A stretch of DNA of 36,800 nt. Origin: JAVKBW01 sp964352715. Lineage in GTDB: Bacteria > Pseudomonadota > Alphaproteobacteria > UBA8366 > Aestuariispiraceae. The stretch covers positions 1-36,800 of the forward strand of contig CAYGSU010000041.1 of NCBI GenBank assembly GCA_964352715.1. The letters are read 5' to 3'. This document shows, piece after piece, positions 25,389 through 33,293 of this stretch (position 1 is the first letter of the stretch; each line of letters starts with the position of its first letter). Made by a program: the position numbers and the translations under genes. The notes beneath the pieces are model-generated. The model was not told the DNA's origin, searched no databases, and worked only from the letters and a program-made list of their open reading frames with translations.

Positions 25389-26069
25389 GTGACAGCGCCC
25401 GCCTATCTGGCCGTCTTTGACTGTGACGGCACGCTGGTCGACAGCCAGCATACGATCGTCAGCTGCATGCAGCTTGCGCTTGCCCGGGCGGGCCTTCAGC
25501 CGGGCAACGCCGACACAATCCGGCACCTGGTCGGTCTGTCGCTGCTTGAAGGTATCGCCCGGCTGGTTCCTGATCAAAAGGCTGAGACGCATCTTGAGAT
25601 CGCGGAACATTACCGTACCGCCTTTCAGCAGGCGCGGATGCGGCCGGACCATGAGGAGCCTCTCTACCCCGGTGTCGAGGAATGCCTTGAAGTTATTGAA
25701 AAACAACAGATAGTCATGGCTGTAGCAACGGGAAAAGGTCGGCGGGGACTGGAAACGACTCTTTCCCGCCATCGTATCCGTGATAGGTTCTCGGTATTGA
25801 AAACTGCCGATGACGGGCCAAGTAAACCTAATCCGGCAATACTGCTGGAAGCGATAGCAGAATCCGGCGCCAGTCCTGAAACCACGGTGATGATTGGCGA
25901 TACGGTTTTCGATATGGAATTGGCGAAGAATGCCAATGTTAGCGCCATCGGGGTTTCCTGGGGGTATCATACCACCGGAGACCTGAAGCGATCGGGCGCC
26001 GATTTGATCGTCACGCGTTATAAAGATGTGCCGACGGCACTGAAAAAAATTTGGAGAATCAAGGAATGA
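25389..26069 (+). CDS. HAD-family phosphatase, phosphoglycolate phosphatase-like
   Basis: A 226-residue HAD hydrolase: motif I VFDCDGTLVDS with nucleophile Asp11 and Asp13, a helical cap (about 18-90), motif II around VMAVATGKGRRG, Lys in SKPNPAILLEA, and motif III/IV MIGDTVFDMELAKNA with Asp171. It is similar to Gph-type enzymes that dephosphorylate small phosphate esters; the substrate is not certain. The start is GTG at 25389 with AAAGGA at 25378-25383. Its stop overlaps the AsmA-like gene (ATGA at 26066-26069). Confidence 0.88.
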   Translation: MTAPAYLAVFDCDGTLVDSQHTIVSCMQLALARAGLQPGNADTIRHLVGLSLLEGIARLVPDQKAETHLEIAEHYRTAFQQARMRPDHEEPLYPGVEECLEVIEKQQIVMAVATGKGRRGLETTLSRHRIRDRFSVLKTADDGPSKPNPAILLEAIAESGASPETTVMIGDTVFDMELAKNANVSAIGVSWGYHTTGDLKRSGADLIVTRYKDVPTALKKIWRIKE

Positions 26070-29000
26070 AATGGTTTAAGCGGATCCTGCTCGGTGTATT
26101 GGCTTTTGTTGTTGTTGCTGCCGCTGCCGCAGTCGCTTTCATTGCCACAATCGACAAGGGGTTCGTTGAGGATATTGCGCGGGATGAAACCGGCCGTAAT
26201 GTGACGATCGAAGCGCTCGACCTTAACCTGCTCTCCATGAATCCGTCGGTCTCTCTGCGCGGCTTCACCCTGCCGAATTCAGCGTGGGGTACGGCGCCGC
26301 ATGCCGCAAAAATCGGAACGCTGGAAGCCGAACTGAAACTGATGCCGCTGCTGTCCGGCGTTGTCGATGTGACCAAGATCGTGCTCAGCGATGCCGATAT
26401 CAATGTTGAAACCGATGAAAACGGTCTCAGCAACCTCGACTTCCAGAAACCCGGTGATGAAGCCGAAAGTGATGATGAGGCGCAGCGATCGGGCGACCGC
26501 GACGGCCTTGACGGCGATGCCGACGGCTTTTCTTTGCCGATTATCCGGCTGGTCGATATCAAGAATGTTGCTGTCACCCTGCATGACGGGCAGACCGGAA
26601 AAACCAACACCGTGAACCTCGATACCGTGTCGCTGCGCGGCAGCTCTGCCAGCGAACCGCTTGACCTTACAGTAGACGGTCAGGCGACAATCGACGGTCA
26701 GCCCGATCCGCTGCCGATTTCACTGTCTGGCGTACTGGGCTCGCCGCAGTCGATGGTTCGGGCTTCGGAAAAGTGGATTGTGCAAATCAACGGCAATGCC
26801 GCCGGGCTTGATGTTCTGGTGGACGGATCTATTCAGGATCCGACAACCGGGCGCGGCGTCGATCTGGCGGTTGCGATTGCCGGCAGCGAACTGGCGGATG
26901 CGGCCAAGATCGCCGGGATCGACGTGCCGACAATCGGCGCGTTCGACATCAAGGCTTCCGCCCTCGGCGATGCCGACGGCGATCTGGCGATCAACGATAT
27001 CTCGGTCAATGTCGGCAAGCCTGACTTTGTGCGTATTGAACTGACCGGTCAGATTGCCTCCGCAACCGCGCTTGAAGGCGTCGATCTCGACCTCAAGGTC
27101 GATAGCGTCGATACAGCGCGCCTGTCGCCGGTGGTGCGGAAATTCACCGGCCAGTCCGTCCCGTCGGTCGGGCCATACAAACTGACCGCAAAAGTTCTGG
27201 GTGGCCAGTCCGGTGGACTGGCGGTGCGTGATATAGATTTCTCGCTCGGCCGCAAGGATCTGGTTGTTGTCAGCGCCCGGGGGGCAGTTGGCGACATCCT
27301 GAATGTCGACGGTATTTCCATCGGCTTCCGGGTGCAGTCGCCTGAAATCGGCGCGCTTAGCCCTATTGCAGAACCGTATATCGGTCAGCCGATCCCCAAT
27401 CTCGGCCCGCTGAATATCGGCGGCGTTGTGACCGGCGCGATGGACACCGGCATCTCGCTGTCTGACCTGGATCTGACGGCCGGGCGCGAGTCGCTTGCGC
27501 TGATTACTGCAACAGGGGGCATCGGTAATCTGATGGGCCAAAGCGGCATCAGCCTTGATCTTAACGTAAAGGGCGACAACACCGGTAATCTTTCACCGCT
27601 GGCTGAACAATTTGCGGGCCAGTCGGTTCCGGCGCTCGGTCCCTTCGCTGTATCGGCTAAGGCCGTCGGCGATGCCACCAGCGTTCTGCGTATCGACGCC
27701 ATCGATGTATCGGTTGGTGCGATGCCGAAGCTTCTGGCCAAGGCGACTGGGTCTATTGAAAACGCAATGTCGCAGACCGGCATTGATATCGCTTTTAGCG
27801 TCAGCAGTGCACAAGTCGGCGATTTGCAACCGCTGGTGCAGGGCTTTGCCGGACCGGACGTGAAAGTCCCGGCGCTGGGTGCCCTCGATGTTGAAGGCCT
27901 TGTCAGGGGCGATGTTGGCTCGGCGCTTGCCCTGTCCGATCTGAAACTCGACCTCGGCAACAGCAAGCTGATCCATGTAACCGCCAATGGCGGTATCGTG
28001 AACGTGATGAGCCAGTCGGGTATCGACATCGGGTTCACGGTTAAAAGCGATCAGATCGGCAATCTGTCCCCGATTGCGCAGGACTTCGCGGGGCCGGATG
28101 TGAAAGTCCCGGCGCTGGGTGTCCTTGATGCGAGCGGGTCGGTCACCGGCGATGTCGGCGGTGCGCTGGGGTTGAAAAATCTCGCCGTCAATCTTGGTTC
28201 TGCGGACATTGCTGCTGTTTCGGTTCAGGGTGCCATTGCCGACCTCATGAACCAGTCCGGTGTTGACATGAAAGTGTCTGTTGCCGGTGACGAAACCGGC
28301 AACCTGTCGCCGATCGCGCAGGATATGGCAGGCGAAAGCGTGCCCAAGCTCGGCCCGTTCTCACTTGCCGCCGGTTTGCGTGGAGATATGCATACTGGCT
28401 TTGCCGTTGAAGGCCTGGATGTCTCCGTCGGTACCAAGGAAACGGCGCATCTGAGTGCGAAGGGTGGCATCGCCGATGCAATCGCCGTAAAGGGTGTTGA
28501 TCTCGCCATCGCCTTTGAAAGCCCGAATATGGGGGTGTTTTCGGATGTCGCCGGCGGCAGTATTCCGGCAATCGGCCCCGTTACCGTGACGGGCACCTTC
28601 AAAGGCGGTACGGAGAAGGTCCTGAGCTTCACCGACTTCGTGGCGAAGTTCGGTCATAGCGATCTGACCGGCTCGGCCTCTGTCGATTTCCAGGAAGACA
28701 CGCCGTATCTGAAAGCTTCGTTCAATTCCGACCGCATCAGCATCAAGGATATTTATCAGGAAGGTGAAGATGCCGGTACGACAGGCGGTTCCGGCAGCGC
28801 CGGGGCGGCGTCAACCGATGCCGGCCCGCCGGCTGACGGGCGTGTGATCCCGAAAGATCCGTTGCCGCTGGACGCGATGAAATCGCTCAATGCCGATGTG
28901 TCGGTCAAGGTGGCCGAACTGGGCTTGACGCGCACAACCCTGAACAACCTGGATATCGGGGTTTCGCTGAAAGACGGTGATCTTCAGGTCAGTCCGTTGA

Positions 29001-29836
29001 CGGCCGATGCTGTCGGTGGCGGTGTTGACGGGTCGTTCCGGATGAACGCCTCCAAGGAAATCCCCGAGATGGCAGTCAAGTTCAAGGCGAGTGACCTCGA
29101 TCTGGGTGTCGTTCTGCACATGCTCGAAGTTGCCCCGATGATAACCGGACCGCTGACCATGGATATCTCGCTGGCCGGTCTTGGCGACAATCCGCGGGCC
29201 ATCGCCTCGACGCTTGGCGGTTACGCAAGAACGGCGGTGGTCGATGGCCGCGCCTATTCGGAAGCGATCCGGAATGAATTCGGCTCCGGTGCCGATGTGC
29301 TGATCAGCCTGCTGTTCGGCGGCAAGAACAGCGTCATCGTCGAATGTCTCGTTGCCGACTACGAAGTCAGGGGTGGCGTTGCAACGACCAAGGCCGGCGT
29401 TATCGAAACCGGCGTTGCGACCGTGACGATGGAAGGCACCGCCAATCTGGGGAATGAGACTCTGGATATGGTAATTGATCCGAAGACCCGGATCGCCGGC
29501 GTCGCAGGCATCAGCGTCCCGGTTAGCGTCGGCGGGACCTTCGCCGATCCGTCGTTCACGCCGAACCCGGGCAAGGCCATTCTGGGGGCTGGACTTGGCA
29601 TTCTCGGCGGCGGTATTCCGCTGGCGGTTGGCATTCTGCTTGATCAGGCGCTTCCGGAAGATCACCCGTGTGCGGTGCTCGGCGACGCGCAGGGCGGCGC
29701 AGCCCAGCCTGCAACCGAAACCGGCGCGCAGCCTGCGGAGCCTGCACAGCAGGTTGAGCCGACCCAGCAGCAGAAACAGCAGAAACAGATCGAAGATGCT
29801 GCGAAGGGGCTGTTGAACAACCTTCTGGGCAACTGA
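26066..29836 (+). CDS. AsmA-family protein with eight tandem repeats
   Basis: A 1256-residue protein anchored by one N-terminal membrane segment (residues 7-29), with the rest periplasmic. The N-terminal AsmA domain is recognisable (RDETGRNVTIEALDLNLLSM, SVSLRGFTLPNSAWG, VVDVTKIVLSDADINVETD). Residues about 277-895 are eight tandem units of 77-80 residues. A conserved C-terminal AsmA segment follows (GGYARTAVVDGRAYSEAIRN, LDMVIDPKTRIAGVAGISVP), then a Gln-rich tail. AsmA relatives such as TamB and YhdP form long beta-grooves thought to move phospholipid between membranes; that role here is inference. The ATG at 26066 overlaps the HAD gene and is preferred to an in-frame TTG at 26051. Confidence 0.88.
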   Translation: MKWFKRILLGVLAFVVVAAAAAVAFIATIDKGFVEDIARDETGRNVTIEALDLNLLSMNPSVSLRGFTLPNSAWGTAPHAAKIGTLEAELKLMPLLSGVVDVTKIVLSDADINVETDENGLSNLDFQKPGDEAESDDEAQRSGDRDGLDGDADGFSLPIIRLVDIKNVAVTLHDGQTGKTNTVNLDTVSLRGSSASEPLDLTVDGQATIDGQPDPLPISLSGVLGSPQSMVRASEKWIVQINGNAAGLDVLVDGSIQDPTTGRGVDLAVAIAGSELADAAKIAGIDVPTIGAFDIKASALGDADGDLAINDISVNVGKPDFVRIELTGQIASATALEGVDLDLKVDSVDTARLSPVVRKFTGQSVPSVGPYKLTAKVLGGQSGGLAVRDIDFSLGRKDLVVVSARGAVGDILNVDGISIGFRVQSPEIGALSPIAEPYIGQPIPNLGPLNIGGVVTGAMDTGISLSDLDLTAGRESLALITATGGIGNLMGQSGISLDLNVKGDNTGNLSPLAEQFAGQSVPALGPFAVSAKAVGDATSVLRIDAIDVSVGAMPKLLAKATGSIENAMSQTGIDIAFSVSSAQVGDLQPLVQGFAGPDVKVPALGALDVEGLVRGDVGSALALSDLKLDLGNSKLIHVTANGGIVNVMSQSGIDIGFTVKSDQIGNLSPIAQDFAGPDVKVPALGVLDASGSVTGDVGGALGLKNLAVNLGSADIAAVSVQGAIADLMNQSGVDMKVSVAGDETGNLSPIAQDMAGESVPKLGPFSLAAGLRGDMHTGFAVEGLDVSVGTKETAHLSAKGGIADAIAVKGVDLAIAFESPNMGVFSDVAGGSIPAIGPVTVTGTFKGGTEKVLSFTDFVAKFGHSDLTGSASVDFQEDTPYLKASFNSDRISIKDIYQEGEDAGTTGGSGSAGAASTDAGPPADGRVIPKDPLPLDAMKSLNADVSVKVAELGLTRTTLNNLDIGVSLKDGDLQVSPLTADAVGGGVDGSFRMNASKEIPEMAVKFKASDLDLGVVLHMLEVAPMITGPLTMDISLAGLGDNPRAIASTLGGYARTAVVDGRAYSEAIRNEFGSGADVLISLLFGGKNSVIVECLVADYEVRGGVATTKAGVIETGVATVTMEGTANLGNETLDMVIDPKTRIAGVAGISVPVSVGGTFADPSFTPNPGKAILGAGLGILGGGIPLAVGILLDQALPEDHPCAVLGDAQGGAAQPATETGAQPAEPAQQVEPTQQQKQQKQIEDAAKGLLNNLLGN
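26894..28745 (+). repeat. Eight in-frame tandem repeats of 231-240 bp inside the AsmA-like gene
   Basis: Units begin at about 26894, 27125, 27359, 27593, 27827, 28067, 28307 and 28541, giving periods of 77, 78, 78, 78, 80, 80 and 78 codons. The protein consensus is SPIAQxFAGxxVPxLGPF, then a beta-strand pair, then a G-x-I-x-N-x-M-x-Q-S-G-I-D block, ending in G-N-L. Units five and six carry an extra two residues (PDVKVP in place of xSVP). Period and conservation were read by aligning the translated units by eye. Confidence 0.85.
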
Positions 29837-29840
29837 TCTC

Positions 29841-30533
29841 GTGAAGCGGGTTTACAAGCAGGCGCAAACCGTCGATCTGTCGGACGGTTACGGCATTGAA
29901 CTTGACGGGAAGCCGCTGAAAACGCCCGGCAAAGCTCCGCTTGTGCTCCCTAACCGGAAGCTGGCGGAAGCTGTTGCGACGGAATGGCAGGCGCAGGAAG
30001 ACCGGGTCGTGCCCCACACGATGCCGATCATGTCGTATGTTTCGACAGCAATCGACCGGGTCATGCCGCAGCACCAGGCCGTTGCTGCTGAAATTGCCGC
30101 CTTCGCCGGTTCCGATCTGTTATGCTATCGGGCGGATTATCCGCAGGATCTTGCAGCGGAACAGGCTGTGAAATGGCAGCCGGTTCTGGACTGGGCGGCG
30201 ACTCGATACGATGTTCTGTTCTGCACGACAAACGGTGTCATTCCGGTGGCGCAGAACAATGCGACCCTTATGGTTCTGGGTCGTCATGTCGTGTCGTATG
30301 ACAGTTTTCGTCTGGCCGGCCTGCACACCCTGACGAATATCTATGGCTCTCTGGTCCTTGCCCTGGCGGCGGTTGAAGGCGAAATGAGCATGACCGACGC
30401 ATTTACTCTCAGCCAGATCGATGAAGACCATCAGGCGCGGCTCTGGGGCAGGGACGAGGAAGCCGTGAACCGTCGGGAACGGCTGCTTTGGGAAGTGACG
30501 GCGACTGAAACCTATTTCACCTTGCTGACATAG
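29841..30533 (+). CDS. ATP12-family F1-ATPase assembly chaperone
   Basis: A 230-residue protein of the ATP12 family, which in mitochondria binds the F1 alpha subunit before hexamer assembly and is found in alphaproteobacteria. Visible are GYGIELDGKPLKTPGKAPLV, AVATEWQAQEDRVVPHTMPI, DLLCYRADYPQDLAAEQ with the downstream WQPVLDWAATRYD, and SQIDEDHQARLWGRDEEA, all typical of the family. The start is GTG at 29841, only 4 nt after the AsmA-like stop, with a weak ribosome-binding site, so it probably depends on coupling. It is the last gene before a 104-bp gap leading to pccB. Confidence 0.93.
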   Translation: MKRVYKQAQTVDLSDGYGIELDGKPLKTPGKAPLVLPNRKLAEAVATEWQAQEDRVVPHTMPIMSYVSTAIDRVMPQHQAVAAEIAAFAGSDLLCYRADYPQDLAAEQAVKWQPVLDWAATRYDVLFCTTNGVIPVAQNNATLMVLGRHVVSYDSFRLAGLHTLTNIYGSLVLALAAVEGEMSMTDAFTLSQIDEDHQARLWGRDEEAVNRRERLLWEVTATETYFTLLT

Positions 30534-30637
30534 ATCAGAAGGCGACCTTCCGGGCGGGTTCCGGCCTTTGGCGGCTGGCCAATTGCTGCATCGCAGTGTA
30601 ATCAGATTGCAGAAAACAGCATCTTCGGGGGGAATGA

Positions 30638-32325
30638 ATGCAGGAAATCATTCGGGCGCTGGAAGAGAAGCGGGAACAGGCGCGTCTTGGCGGCGGCCAG
30701 AACCGTATCGATGCGCAGCACGCCAAGGGAAAGCTTACCGCCCGTGAGCGTCTCACCATTCTTCTCGATGAAGACAGTTTTGAAGAATATGACCTGTTCG
30801 TGGAACACGATTGCCACGATTTCGGCATGGGCGACCAGCGGGTGCCTGGCGATGGCGTGGTCACCGGGCACGGCCTGATCAACGGCAGGCTGGTCTTTGT
30901 CTTTGCTCAGGACTTTACCGTGTTCGGCGGCTCGCTTTCAGCCGCACATGCCAGAAAAATCTGCAAGATCATGGATCAGGCGATGAAGGTCGGCGCGCCG
31001 GTCATCGGGCTGAATGACAGCGGTGGCGCGCGCATCCAGGAAGGCGTCGCCTCGCTTGCCGGCTATGCCGATGTCTTCCAGCGCAATATTCTGGCGAGCG
31101 GCGTGGTGCCGCAGATTTCCATGATCATGGGGCCTTGCGCCGGCGGCGCGGTATATTCTCCCGCCATGACCGATTTCATCTTCATGGTGAAAGACAGCTC
31201 CTACATGTTCGTTACCGGGCCTGAGGTCGTTAAAACGGTCACCAACGAGGTGGTCACGGCCGAGGAGCTGGGCGGGGCGATTTCGCATACAACCCGCTCC
31301 GGCGTTGCCGACAAGGCGTTCGAGAACGATGTCGACGCCCTGCGGCAGTTGCGCCGGTTCATGGGTTTCGTGCCGGACAATAACAAACAGCCGTCGCCGG
31401 TGCGGCCGACGGACGATCCGTTCGACCGGCAGGAAATGTCGCTCGATACGCTGGTGCCGGCCAACCCGAACAAACCCTATGACATGCGTGAACTGATTTT
31501 GAAGATCGTCGATGAAGGCGATTTCTTCGAAACCCAGCCCGGCTTTGCCGCCAATATCCTGACCGGGTTCGGCCGCATGGAAGGCCATCCGATCGGCATT
31601 GTCGCCAACCAGCCGATGGTGCTGGCCGGGTGCCTCGATATCGACAGCTCGATCAAGGCGGCGCGGTTCGTGCGGTTCTGTGACGCCTTCAATATCCCCA
31701 TCGTCACCTTCGTCGATGTTCCCGGTTTCCTGCCGGGCACCGATCAGGAATTCAACGGCATCATCAAGCATGGCGCCAAGCTGCTGTTCGCCTATGGCGA
31801 GGCGACAGTGCCGAAAGTCACGGTCATCACGCGCAAGGCCTATGGCGGGGCGTATGATGTGATGGCGTCCAAACACCTGCGCGGTGACGTCAACTATGCC
31901 TGGCCGACCGCGGAAATAGCCGTGATGGGGCCGAAAGGGGCGGTGGAGATCATTTTCCGGGCCGACAAGGACAAACCAGAAAAGCTGGCCGAACGCGAAC
32001 AGGAATACCGCGAGAAGTTCGCCAACCCGTTTGTTGCCGGGTCACTGGGTTTCATCGACGATGNNNNNNNNNNNNNNNNNNNNNNNNNNNNNNNNNNNNN
32101 NNNNNNNNNNNNNNNNNNNNNNNNNNNNNNNNNNNNNNNNNNNNNNNNNNNNNNNNNNNNNNNCGCGAGAAGTTCGCCAACCCGTTTGTTGCCGGGTCAC
32201 TGGGTTTCATCGACGATGTGATCATGCCGCACGGCACACGGCAGCGGATTTGCCGGTCATTGCGCATGCTGCGCGGCAAGGATCTGCAAAACCCCTGGAA
32301 GAAACACGACAATCTGCCGCTTTAG
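30638..32325 (+). CDS. pccB: Propionyl-CoA carboxylase beta chain (interrupted by an assembly gap)
   Basis: This is the carboxyltransferase subunit that moves CO2 from biotin to propionyl-CoA, giving methylmalonyl-CoA. Visible are KLTARERLTILLDEDSFEEY, GLNDSGGARIQEGVASLAGY, IMGPCAGGAVYSPAMTDF, VDVPGFLPGTDQEFNGIIKH and KAYGGAYDVMASKHLRGD. The frame runs into 100 N (32064-32163), and a 55-bp repeat lies on each side. As printed, the sequence after the gap is out of frame. Removing one repeat copy and the N run joins FIDD to VIMPHGTRQRIC...NLPL and the stop at 32323-32325, giving 510 residues, the normal length. A GGGGG-rich ribosome-binding site precedes the ATG. Confidence 0.93.
32009..32218. 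other. Assembly gap (N100) flanked by an exact 55-bp duplication
   Basis: Bases 32009-32063 are repeated exactly at 32164-32218, with 100 N (32064-32163) between. Both copies encode the same pccB peptide (REKFANPFVAGSLGFIDD). The round N count and the exact 55-bp overlap are what a de Bruijn-graph assembler leaves when two contigs ending in the same k-mer are scaffolded without merging. The true sequence most likely has one copy and no gap. Confidence 0.92.
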
Positions 32326-32346
32326 GGCGGTGTCGGATCGCCAGCG

Positions 32347-33273
32347 ATGCAAACACGGTCAACCCATTTCAATCAGGAAGCCTATGAGGGCAGTTGGTCC
32401 GGCGTTGAAACCGCCGTGCAGGAGCGGCTGAAAACCGGCGGCGCCGGTATCGGCGATATCCTGACCGTGGTTGACCGGGCGCTGGCGGGAACCAAGGTGG
32501 GGGCGGATGCGTTCCGGGTGTTTCATGGCGACCTCCAGGCCCCGGCCGGGCAGGACGGCAATGGCTTCGGTCGTGTCGTTGCGGCCTATGGCCGGTATCA
32601 GGCGGTGCCGCCCGGCATTCACGGCAAGGCGTTGACCGATCTGATGCTTCAACGGTTGCCGGCGGATGTGGATATCGTGGTCGAATTCGGCAGCGGCGTC
32701 GGCCAGAATCTGGTGCGGCTGGCGTTGGAGACAGGCCGGACCGACCTTCGCTATATCGCCTGTGAGCTCACTGAAAGCGGCCGGCGCGTCACCGACTGCA
32801 TGGCGCGGCTGATGCCGGCCTATTCAATTGAAACGGCCGGCTTCGACTACAACGCCTGTGATTTTTCATTTCTGCCCGACGGTGCGAATGTTTTCGCCTT
32901 CACGCATTTTTCCATCGAACAGATATCCGACATTCAGGAAGCCTTTTTCACCGGACTGATCGACCGCTGCGCAGCACTCGACATGCTACATCTGGAGCCG
33001 TGCGGTTGGCAGCGCTTCGTGAAGCTGCGCGCGTGGTACGATCAGGCGCGGCAAAGCGGCGTCAGACCGGCGCACCGGATCGAGGCAACCGAAGCGCAGT
33101 TCAGCCGCAACGCGGCCTTTTGGGCGATCCAGCATTCCTATAACCGGAACTTGCTGGAGACGATTGCGGGGCTGGAAAAGGCCGGCGGGATCAAGGTGCT
33201 GGAACAGGTGATGGACTATTACGGGTCGAACCCGTTCAATCCGGGCACGCTGATTCACTGGACCAAAAAGTAA
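32347..33273 (+). CDS. SAM-dependent methyltransferase-like protein of unknown role
   Basis: A 308-residue soluble protein. VDIVVEFGSGVGQNLVRLAL at about residues 108-127 is a good class I methyltransferase motif I (E-x-G-x-G-x-G), with an acidic residue (Glu140 in YIACELTESGRR) at the expected motif II position. The N-terminal 90 residues and the C-terminal third (HRIEATEAQFSRNAAFWAIQ, YYGSNPFNPGTLIHWTKK) match no family I recognise. It sits 21 bp after pccB and 20 bp before pccA, so it is probably cotranscribed with them. The substrate is unknown, and a non-methyltransferase Rossmann fold is possible. Confidence 0.65.
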   Translation: MQTRSTHFNQEAYEGSWSGVETAVQERLKTGGAGIGDILTVVDRALAGTKVGADAFRVFHGDLQAPAGQDGNGFGRVVAAYGRYQAVPPGIHGKALTDLMLQRLPADVDIVVEFGSGVGQNLVRLALETGRTDLRYIACELTESGRRVTDCMARLMPAYSIETAGFDYNACDFSFLPDGANVFAFTHFSIEQISDIQEAFFTGLIDRCAALDMLHLEPCGWQRFVKLRAWYDQARQSGVRPAHRIEATEAQFSRNAAFWAIQHSYNRNLLETIAGLEKAGGIKVLEQVMDYYGSNPFNPGTLIHWTKK

Positions 33274-33293
33274 CACGCAAAGCTGGGGGCGAC

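Noticed and set aside
32009..32218. A direct repeat suggesting a mobile-element target duplication or tandem duplication
   Set aside because: The repeat is inside a conserved pccB peptide, flanks exactly 100 N, and collapsing it restores the protein; an assembly artefact explains everything.
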